In this document: positions 5,447-11,485 of the stretch, piece by piece
Numbering within the stretch: position 1 is the stretch's first letter
How the letters are laid out: every line of letters starts with the position of its first letter
NCBI GenBank assembly: GCA_003167015.1
Contig: PMUF01000285.1
Span: 1-11,485, forward strand
Reading direction: 5' to 3'
Source of the DNA: Chitinophagaceae bacterium
Lineage (GTDB): Bacteria; Bacteroidota; Bacteroidia; Chitinophagales; Chitinophagaceae
Length of the DNA: 11,485 nucleotides
Program-made: the position numbers and the translations under genes
Notes under the pieces: generated by a model
Database searches by the model: none
What the model was told of the DNA's origin: nothing
Seen by the model: only the letters and a program-made list of their open reading frames with translations

Positions 5447-6871
5447 TTAGTACCCCGGATTTTGCTGGCTGGCAATATTCGCGTTCGCCTGGATTTCAGC
5501 TTCCGGTATCGGCGCCAGTCTCCTTGGATCGGGCCAGGGGATAGTCAGATTGACATTGTTGGTCCCCGCCTGTAAAGCCCCCGGATTCTGGGCGCGATTG
5601 ATAGCTAATCCCAGCCTGTTGAGATCGAAGAACCGGTCTCCTTCAAAAGCCAGTTCTTTTCTCCTTTCCAGGATCACATCGTTGATCAATGCTTGCCCCA
5701 CATCCGTGTACCCCGGAAAGGACGGGTCTCTTTGCGCCACCAGGGCATTCAGCCACCCTTGCGCATTCGTCACATCACCATTATGCGCCGCGGCTTCCGC
5801 ACCGATCAGGTATACTTCGGATAACCTGATGACTTTCGGGTTGTCAGGATCGGAATTTTGTGCATTCGGGTATTTATTGACCACATAGGCGAAGGTTCCC
5901 GAGGCGGTCGTTCCTGAATCGATGAGTTGCGCACGGACGTCCGTTGCACTATACAGATTAAATAGCTGGCTTGAACAATAGAGGTCCGCATAGCCATTGA
6001 CATAAATACCGCCCAGTGCGTCAAAACCATTGTTGACCAGTACATCCTCGTCAACTTCGAACATGATCTCTACCTGATCGGTATGGATGCCCGGATCGCC
6101 CCAGAGGGCGAGATATTGGGCAGGAGTCACGAGTGTAAATCCACTGCCGCCTATAATGGTGCTGGCCAGCGATTCCGCATCGGTATAATCTCCCATATAG
6201 AGGTATACCCTGTCCAGCAGAGCTTGAATCGCTCCCTGGTTCAACGTGACGGAATTGACATATGCCGGAGCTATCGGAATGGCGGCCTGCAGATCGCTGA
6301 CGATCTGTGCATAGACTGTTCCCACTGAACTCCGGGTAGGCAAGGCAAAAGGCTGATAGGTAAGGACCAGCGGAACGCCCAGTGCGCTGCTATCTGTCGT
6401 ATAAGGAGTGGCGAAATACGTGACCAGCTTGAAATACATCAGCGCCCTGATGGCATAGGCCTGTGCCTTGATCGGGTCGACATCAGTGCCCGTCAGCGGG
6501 CTGTTGATAATCTGGTTGGCACGCAGGATCGCCGCATAACAACCCGGCCATACTTCCCCGGGAACCGCATCTTCCGCTGTGACATCATAAACATATTGCG
6601 AAATATACCGGTTGGAATTCTTTAGCTGTACATAAGTATTATCCGCCATCAGATCGCCGATCACCGGTAGATCCCGGCCATAAACGGCCACCTGGGTCAA
6701 CTCGTTGTAGGCGCCGGTGAGGGCCGCAGACAGCGCGCTGGTGGAATTGAGCGCGTCACTGGTAAGGAGTGAACCATCGGGCGATTTAGTGATAAAGCTC
6801 TTGCTGCAGCTGGTCAGTACCAGCATAATGGAAAGACAGCCTATGGTATAAAAATAATTTGTTTTTTTCAT
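5447..6871 (-). CDS. SusD/RagB-family outer-membrane lipoprotein
   Basis: SusD-like proteins are surface-exposed lipoproteins that cap a SusC-type transporter and bind its substrate, usually a glycan. The 474-residue protein starts MKKTNYFYTIGCLS and has the lipobox LTSC, with the lipidated Cys at 22. The N-terminal region shows the family pattern ALTGAYNEL (50-58). AQAYAIRALMYFKLVTYFATPY (137-158) is the hallmark TPR helix, and SEVYLIGAEAAAHNG (351-365) is a later TPR helix. The classic C-terminal motif ERRKELAFEGDRFFDLNRLG (402-421) and the closing APIPEAEIQANANIASQQNPGY pattern (453-474) are intact. The length is near the usual 450-600. It follows the susC-like gene by 18 bases, so the two are one operon. 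No SusE, SusF or enzyme gene follows: the next gene is convergent ssb. Substrate unknown. Confidence 0.96.
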   Translation of the reverse strand: MKKTNYFYTIGCLSIMLVLTSCSKSFITKSPDGSLLTSDALNSTSALSAALTGAYNELTQVAVYGRDLPVIGDLMADNTYVQLKNSNRYISQYVYDVTAEDAVPGEVWPGCYAAILRANQIINSPLTGTDVDPIKAQAYAIRALMYFKLVTYFATPYTTDSSALGVPLVLTYQPFALPTRSSVGTVYAQIVSDLQAAIPIAPAYVNSVTLNQGAIQALLDRVYLYMGDYTDAESLASTIIGGSGFTLVTPAQYLALWGDPGIHTDQVEIMFEVDEDVLVNNGFDALGGIYVNGYADLYCSSQLFNLYSATDVRAQLIDSGTTASGTFAYVVNKYPNAQNSDPDNPKVIRLSEVYLIGAEAAAHNGDVTNAQGWLNALVAQRDPSFPGYTDVGQALINDVILERRKELAFEGDRFFDLNRLGLAINRAQNPGALQAGTNNVNLTIPWPDPRRLAPIPEAEIQANANIASQQNPGY

Positions 6872-6889
6872 CTTTTGTTGATTTGAAGT

Positions 6890-9800
6890 TTAGAAGCCGA
6901 TTTTGATACCTCCTGCAATGGTCTTCGGAATAAAGACTTCAAAATTGGTGGTGCTCGTAATACCGGCCTCCGGATCATAGGGCAGATACTTGTCCGTAGC
7001 AAACGTCGCCAGGTTGGTTCCGCGCACATAAATACTGGCGCTTGAAATATGCAGCTTGTCGACGGCACTCTTCGGAATGGCATAGCTCAACTGCACGTTT
7101 CGCAGCCGGATGAAATCCCCCTTATACAAAAACCGGGTGGAAAGCCCATTGGAATTGTCCCCCCTGCCCAAGATGATCTGGGGCGTACTCGCCTTTTGCC
7201 CCACCGTGGTCCAGGCCTGAAGCTGGCGGTTCATCTGGTTGTAACCGCCCAGATAGGCCCCATCTGAATTGGTAATGAATCCCCAGGTATCATACAGGTA
7301 ATTGCCGAAATTATAATTGAACTGGACATCCAGTGTGATGCCTTTATAGGAGAAGTCATTGGTGAACGATCCGAAGATCTTCGGGGTCGCCGTAAACTTA
7401 TTGTTCAACTCGAAGGCCGCGTTGTTATAGTTGCTGGTCACCGCTTTCCTGGTATTGTCCGTATACCATAGCGGCAGACCCGTATTGGGATCTACACCTG
7501 CCCATTGCGGCATATAAAAGCTCTGGAAATCATGCCCTACCGTATACTGGAAATAAGTATTACCAGGGCTCGGTATCGGATTACCTTCATATAAGGCCGT
7601 CACCCTGTTGGTATTATGAGCGATGTTGAAGTTGACGGTCCAGGAAAAGTCTCGCGTAACAATGGGTCTGCCGCCAAGCGTGACCTCGATACCCTTGTTG
7701 GATAATCCACCCACATTCTCCAATTGCTGGGGATTGGCGTTAGTGTTGCTGATAACACCGGACGTCAGGGACAGCGGCACCGCCAGCAGCAGATTGGTCG
7801 TTTTCCGGTCATACCATTCAAAGGTACCCGTGAGACGATCTTTAAAGAACCCGAAATCAGTGGCGACATTGAAAATTTTATTCACCTCCCAGGACAGGTT
7901 AGGGTTACCCACATTGTTGGGATAGCTGCCCGGCAGCCCATCGTAATTCTGCCCGTAGCCGTAGGTAGCCAGGGGCGTGTACAAGCCGAAACCCAGTTGG
8001 TTCCCCGTTTCCCCATAAGAACTACGCAGCTTCAACAGGCTGATCCAGTCGGAGTTCTTCAGGAAATCTTCTTCATTCAAATTCCAGGTTCCGCCTACCG
8101 ACCAGAAATTACCGTATTTATGATCGGCTCCGAATACCGAAGACCCATCCCGGCGATAACTGCCGGTGATCACATATTTGTCTTTAAAATTCACGTCACC
8201 CAGCACAAACTCTGAAGCAGTGGAGGATGCAGTCGGCAGAACAGACGAAGTAGTCGGTGTAGCCGCAGAGGTCAGGTATTTCAACCCGAGTGTCTGGGGA
8301 AATCCTTTGCCGCCTGCCTGCAGGTTATAGTTATTGTATTCGTATGACTCATAACCCGGCTTCAGGTCAAAATAGATGGAATTATCCGCATTAAGCTTTT
8401 GCTTGAAATCGAAGAAGTTGCTCCACGTCCAGTCGTAAATCCGCGTATAGACCGAATATCCCTGCCCCGCATCGCTCACCACTGACGAGTACCCGTCCCC
8501 GTAAAAGGGATTCCAGTACTGATCCTCGGAAATATCCGCATATTCACCCGAATACCGGCTCGTGAAAGAAAGGTTGTCCAGGATCTTATACGTCCCTTGT
8601 ACATTTCCCCTCAGGCTGACTTGCTTGTAGATATTGAAATTATAGGCGGCCTCGGGCAGCGGGTTGAAGACGCTGGGCGCTGTTGGGAACTCATTCAGCG
8701 AATCATTGGACCCAAAACGGAAACTGCCGTCCGGATTGCGCGGCGTATACCAGGGCAGCAGCAGAAAGGATTCCAGTATCGGGTTTCCGAAGGCGCCACC
8801 GTTGAACGGCGTATGCTGAAGGGAATAACCGATCATCGTGGTTGCGCTGAACGTCAGCTTGTCATTTACCTTCTGCGTTACTTCGATGGTGCCATTGTAC
8901 CGCTTGAAGTCCGAGGCAAGAGCAGTACCGATTTGATTGAAGTAACCACCCGAAAAATAGACCTGTGTCTTGTCCGTTCCGCCGCTGACGCTCAGGTTAT
9001 ATTGCGACTGGTTGCCATTCTGCGTCACGACATTATGCCAGTTCGTATTGGTGGCGGACCAGTTGGTTGGCCAGCCAAAGCCGTTGGAACTGGAAATAAA
9101 GGCATCCGCACTGGCATTGTCCGTGGCATACCCCGCATTGATCAGCCCCGCACGTAAAGTCGTTTGATATTCAGTGCTGGTTTCCGGCTTGTTGGAGGGA
9201 TTGAATGCCTGGCTGTTTTGCCCGACTTCGGCAGTAAAATTGACCCTGGTCCTGCCTGCCCTCCCCTTTTTAGTGGTGACAAGAATGACGCCATTAGACC
9301 CCTTCGAACCATAAATGGCCGTCGATGCGGCATCCTTCAATACGGAAATGCTCTCGATATCATCCGGGTTCAACGTGGCCAGTACGTTGGAAGTGGTGGT
9401 GTTCGTCGATTGATCTCCCGTGGTAGCTTCAACCCCGTCGATCACCCACAACGGAGCAGCACTCGCAGAAATCGATCCGATACCCCTGATGCGGATGTCC
9501 GTAGCAGATCCGGGCGCACCGGACGTCGAGCTGACCTCTACCCCCGCAACCGCGCCCTGTAAGGCCTTATCCACGGAAGTGAACGGCTTGTCCGCCAGGT
9601 CCGAACCCTTGACCACGACGACAGACCCGGTGATATTCGTTTTCTTGGTCTGGCCATAGGCAACGACCACTACCTCATTCAGGTTTTGATTGGCCGGCTG
9701 CAATGTCATGGGACCCAATTTGTCCTTGTTGGGGATCACAAATTCCAACGTAGTGAAGTTGACGGCGGAAATGATCACCGTCTTTCCATTGGGCGGCACC

Positions 9801-9985
9801 GTCAGGGTAAAACCTCCGTCCGTTCCGGTACTTGTACCAGCGCTGGTCCCCTTAATGATAACCGAAGCCCCCGCAACAGGCACCCCGCTCGCATCCAATA
9901 CAGTTCCGGTAATTTTGTGATTTTGAGCGGCGACCCGTCCGAGCAACAGGAGGGTGCAGCTAAGAAAAATTAGAATTTTTCTCAT
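6890..9985 (-). CDS. SusC/RagA-family TonB-dependent outer-membrane transporter
   Basis: This 1031-residue beta-barrel imports a nutrient across the outer membrane with energy from TonB, in complex with the SusD-like lipoprotein. A signal peptide (1-20, MRKILIFLSCTLLLLGRVAA) precedes a carboxypeptidase-regulatory-like beta-sandwich (about 24-97, starting ITGTVLDASGVPVAGASV). The linker LNEVVVVAYG (102-111) leads into the plug (about 115-240), which contains LQGAVAGVEV, IRIRGIGS and the diagnostic SISVLKDAASTAIYGSKGSNG (213-233). The barrel fills about 245-1031 and ends with RFLYKGDFIRLRNVQLSYAIP, VRGTNLATF and the aromatic C-terminus GGIKIGF. There is no N-terminal STN domain, so direct signalling to a FecR-type anti-sigma is not expected. 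The gene is divergent from the isomerase-like lipoprotein gene across an AT-rich region. Confidence 0.97.
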   Translation of the reverse strand: MRKILIFLSCTLLLLGRVAAQNHKITGTVLDASGVPVAGASVIIKGTSAGTSTGTDGGFTLTVPPNGKTVIISAVNFTTLEFVIPNKDKLGPMTLQPANQNLNEVVVVAYGQTKKTNITGSVVVVKGSDLADKPFTSVDKALQGAVAGVEVSSTSGAPGSATDIRIRGIGSISASAAPLWVIDGVEATTGDQSTNTTTSNVLATLNPDDIESISVLKDAASTAIYGSKGSNGVILVTTKKGRAGRTRVNFTAEVGQNSQAFNPSNKPETSTEYQTTLRAGLINAGYATDNASADAFISSSNGFGWPTNWSATNTNWHNVVTQNGNQSQYNLSVSGGTDKTQVYFSGGYFNQIGTALASDFKRYNGTIEVTQKVNDKLTFSATTMIGYSLQHTPFNGGAFGNPILESFLLLPWYTPRNPDGSFRFGSNDSLNEFPTAPSVFNPLPEAAYNFNIYKQVSLRGNVQGTYKILDNLSFTSRYSGEYADISEDQYWNPFYGDGYSSVVSDAGQGYSVYTRIYDWTWSNFFDFKQKLNADNSIYFDLKPGYESYEYNNYNLQAGGKGFPQTLGLKYLTSAATPTTSSVLPTASSTASEFVLGDVNFKDKYVITGSYRRDGSSVFGADHKYGNFWSVGGTWNLNEEDFLKNSDWISLLKLRSSYGETGNQLGFGLYTPLATYGYGQNYDGLPGSYPNNVGNPNLSWEVNKIFNVATDFGFFKDRLTGTFEWYDRKTTNLLLAVPLSLTSGVISNTNANPQQLENVGGLSNKGIEVTLGGRPIVTRDFSWTVNFNIAHNTNRVTALYEGNPIPSPGNTYFQYTVGHDFQSFYMPQWAGVDPNTGLPLWYTDNTRKAVTSNYNNAAFELNNKFTATPKIFGSFTNDFSYKGITLDVQFNYNFGNYLYDTWGFITNSDGAYLGGYNQMNRQLQAWTTVGQKASTPQIILGRGDNSNGLSTRFLYKGDFIRLRNVQLSYAIPKSAVDKLHISSASIYVRGTNLATFATDKYLPYDPEAGITSTTNFEVFIPKTIAGGIKIGF

Positions 9986-10162
9986 ACGATTAATTTTGGT
10001 TTGTTTTAATGTGACAGCAGTTAACAGTCCTATATTTATACTATGAATAAAGTTAACGAATATTACCCTAAAAAATATTCTAAACTTAAAAATGAGTTAA
10101 TTTCAGATAATGGTTTTCAACGATTAGGTACTAATTTTCAATGGTCCATAAAAACACTTAGC
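9986..10162. promoter_or_regulatory. AT-rich divergent regulatory region between the susC-like and isomerase-like genes
   Basis: This 177-base stretch is far more AT-rich than the genes on both sides and should hold both promoters and the leader of the + strand gene. On the minus strand TAACTTTA (10048-10055) is a one-mismatch -7 element for the susC-like gene. On the plus strand TATATTTA (10031-10038) and TAATTTTC near 10131-10138 are weak -7 candidates. The word AGTTAAC, containing the palindrome GTTAAC, occurs at 10019-10025 and 10051-10057, 32 bases apart, about three helical turns. An ORF can be opened at 10043 through this region, but its composition is that of non-coding DNA. Confidence 0.5.
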
Positions 10163-11062
10163 GTGAAACGATTGATTTTCCTGAGTTATTGCAGCTTTTT
10201 TACATTTGTCGCTCTCTTCGGTTGTGCCGGCCCGGGGTCAAAAAATACCCAGACAAGTGATTCGACCGCGGTCGCCGCGGATACGTCAACCGCTGATGTC
10301 ACCAAAGACTGGAAGATCGGCGTCCAGCTCTGGACCTTCCACGTCGCAGGGCCCTTCGTCCAGTCCGTTGCAAAGGCAGACAGCGCAGGCATCAAATACC
10401 TCGAAGCCTTCCCCGGCCAGCCGCTCGGCGGCGACATGAAAGACACTTTCGGCATCCGGATGTCCGACGCCAGCAAGGCTAAGATCCAACAGCTCCTGCA
10501 GTCCAAAGGCATGCAGATCGTAGCGATGGGGGTTATCAGCCCGAAAACGATCGCCGAGTGGCGACAATATTTCGACCTGGCAAAATATTTCGGCCTTAGC
10601 TATATCACCGCAGAGCCGCTGAAAAACCAGTGGGACGCCATCGACAGCCTCGCCGGCATCTATGGCATCAACATCGCCATCCACGATCATCCCCGGCCCA
10701 ACCCTTACTGGCATCCCGATTCTGTCCTGGCCGCCATCAAAGGACACCCGCACATCGGATCTTGCGCCGATATCGGTCACTGGGCCCGCAATGGCCTTGA
10801 CCCTGTCGTCTGTCTGAAGGAATTGCAGGGCCATGTCTTCGGTGTACACCTCAAAGACATCGATTCTCTCGGCAATACCAAGGCCAACGATTTGGTGGTG
10901 GGTACGGGTAAGATCAATTATCCCCCTGTCTTCCAGGAACTCAAACGCCAGGGATTCAAAGGCATGTTCTCCATCGAAAGAGAAGGCAACTGGGACAATA
11001 ATGTACCGGACGTGATCGCGACCGTTAAATTTTTCAACGAACAGGTCGCCGCATTAAAGTGA
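10163..11062 (+). CDS. Lipoprotein of the xylose-isomerase-like TIM-barrel (AP endonuclease 2) family, putative sugar isomerase/epimerase
   Basis: I start at the GTG at 10163, because VKRLIFLSYCSFFTFVALFGC is a complete lipoprotein signal with lipidated Cys21; an ATG at 10043 would add 40 polar residues in front of it. The mature 299-residue product has a Ser/Thr/Ala-rich tether (22-45), then a TIM barrel (about 49-299) of family PF01261. Likely metal and catalytic residues are Glu151 (YITAEPL), His174 (AIHDHP), Asp203 and His206 (SCADIGHW), His229 (VHLKD) and Glu272 (FSIEREGN), the pattern of sugar isomerases and epimerases in this family. It is probably exported and membrane-anchored, so it would act in the periplasm or at the surface. 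The gene is divergent from the susC-like gene and 60 bases before the dehydrogenase. It ends with a tandem stop, TGA TAA. Exact substrate unknown. Confidence 0.88.
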   Translation: MKRLIFLSYCSFFTFVALFGCAGPGSKNTQTSDSTAVAADTSTADVTKDWKIGVQLWTFHVAGPFVQSVAKADSAGIKYLEAFPGQPLGGDMKDTFGIRMSDASKAKIQQLLQSKGMQIVAMGVISPKTIAEWRQYFDLAKYFGLSYITAEPLKNQWDAIDSLAGIYGINIAIHDHPRPNPYWHPDSVLAAIKGHPHIGSCADIGHWARNGLDPVVCLKELQGHVFGVHLKDIDSLGNTKANDLVVGTGKINYPPVFQELKRQGFKGMFSIEREGNWDNNVPDVIATVKFFNEQVAALK

Positions 11063-11096
11063 TAACGGACACCCGGCCCTCGCAGTTGCTTGCCCC

Positions 11097-11104
11097 TATC
11101 TTTG
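11097..11104 (+). promoter_or_regulatory. Bacteroidota -7 promoter element for the dehydrogenase gene
   Basis: TATCTTTG is an exact match to TAnnTTTG and lies 18 bases before the ATG at 11123, in the 60-base gap after the isomerase-like gene. The dehydrogenase may therefore have its own promoter. No -33 TTTG at 19-21 bases upstream is evident. Confidence 0.5.
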
Positions 11105-11122
11105 TACCCCTAATAACGTTGC

Positions 11123-11485
11123 ATGATTTTTCCCTATCAGCGTCTGCTGGCCTTTACCATCGACATCTTTCGCCGCATCGGCTGCCCCGAACAGGACGCC
11201 CGCACCGCCGCTACGGCATTGCTCAGCGCCGACCTCAGAGGCATCGACTCCCATGGCGTGGCACGCCTCATCGGCTATGTCCGCCTGCAGGAAGCCGGCC
11301 GGGCTAACCCCACGCCCCATATCCGCATCATCCATCAAACACCCTCTACCGCCGTCGTCGACGGAGACAGCGGCCTCGGCCTCGTCGTAGCCCCCTTCGC
11401 CATGCAGGTGGCTATAGAGAAAGCGGAAAAAGTCGGTACCGGTTGGGTCAGCGTTCAGAACTCCAATCATTTTGGTATCGCCGGA
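11123..11485 (+). CDS. Malate/L-lactate-type dehydrogenase (Ldh_2 family), N-terminal part, runs off the window
   Basis: The first 121 residues are visible from the ATG at 11123, and the frame is open to the last base. The family (PF02615) comprises cytoplasmic NAD(P)H-dependent oxidoreductases with an unusual fold, which reduce 2-oxo acids such as oxaloacetate, pyruvate, 2,3-diketogulonate or delta1-piperideine-2-carboxylate. Visible hallmarks are the helix LLSADLRGIDSHGVARL (34-50), with the conserved D-S-H-G, the strand-turn STAVVDGDSGLGLVVAPFAM, and VSVQNSNHFGIAG (109-121), with the conserved His of the S-N-H-F-G motif. Family members are about 330-360 residues long, so roughly two thirds lie beyond the window. 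No signal peptide is present, unlike the preceding lipoprotein. Which oxo acid it uses cannot be told from this part. Confidence 0.93.
   Translation, partial: MIFPYQRLLAFTIDIFRRIGCPEQDARTAATALLSADLRGIDSHGVARLIGYVRLQEAGRANPTPHIRIIHQTPSTAVVDGDSGLGLVVAPFAMQVAIEKAEKVGTGWVSVQNSNHFGIAG

Noticed and set aside
8597..9157. Long + strand ORF inside the susC-like gene
   Set aside because: It lies fully antisense to conserved barrel sequence and shows no recognisable protein features; it is a shadow ORF, as are the other + strand ORFs within 5550-9973.
10043..10162. 40-residue N-terminal extension of the isomerase-like protein
   Set aside because: It is AT-rich unlike the rest of the gene, and it would bury the lipoprotein signal peptide.
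1..11485. CRISPR array, tRNA, rRNA, insertion sequence, phage or toxin-antitoxin genes
   Set aside because: I looked for regularly spaced repeats, cloverleaf-like sequences, transposase or integrase motifs and small paired genes and found none.

Overview
The window looks like a piece of a Bacteroidota genome, most likely from the family Chitinophagaceae. The evidence is a SusC/SusD outer-membrane pair, a histidine kinase with an N-terminal TPR region paired with a LytTR response regulator, a small RecA-type gene start with a Bacteroidota -7 element (TAnnTTTG), Bacteroidota-style lipoproteins and the general absence of Shine-Dalgarno sequences. The family assignment is my inference from protein flavour, not a search result.

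Layout, left to right. Bases 1-50 read on the + strand as a fragment of ribosomal protein L11 from another organism, and bases 32-478 on the - strand are the N-terminal 149 residues of RecA. The two share 19 bases, so the left edge is probably a chimeric assembly joint. Next come an ECF sigma factor (688-1248, +) and an overlapping single-pass membrane protein that is probably its anti-sigma factor (1226-2152, +). The last 378 bases of that ORF lie antisense to a LytTR response regulator (1775-2518, -). The regulator follows its TPR-type sensor histidine kinase (2529-4622, -) by 10 bases. A single-stranded DNA-binding protein (4890-5339, +) is separated from the convergent susD-like gene by two strong hairpins. 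The susC-like (6890-9985, -) and susD-like (5447-6871, -) genes form a two-gene operon with no enzyme gene behind it. Divergent from it is a lipoprotein of the xylose-isomerase-like TIM-barrel family (10163-11062, +), and the window ends in the first third of an NADH-dependent malate/L-lactate-type dehydrogenase (11123-end, +).

How the genes may work together. SusC/SusD would import an unknown glycan or oligomer. The divergent isomerase-like lipoprotein and the dehydrogenase may act on sugar-derived products, but substrate cannot be read from sequence. The ECF sigma/anti-sigma pair and the kinase/regulator pair are two separate signalling units that happen to converge. They are not adjacent to susC in the arrangement typical of FecI/FecR-controlled loci, so a regulatory link is not supported. 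RecA and SSB are housekeeping genes of DNA repair and replication.

I found no convincing undescribed system. The points most worth checking are the RecA/L11 joint, the sigma-linked membrane protein that runs into the response regulator, the repeats in the kinase leader, and the start of the isomerase-like lipoprotein. No tRNA, rRNA, CRISPR array, insertion sequence or integrase was seen.
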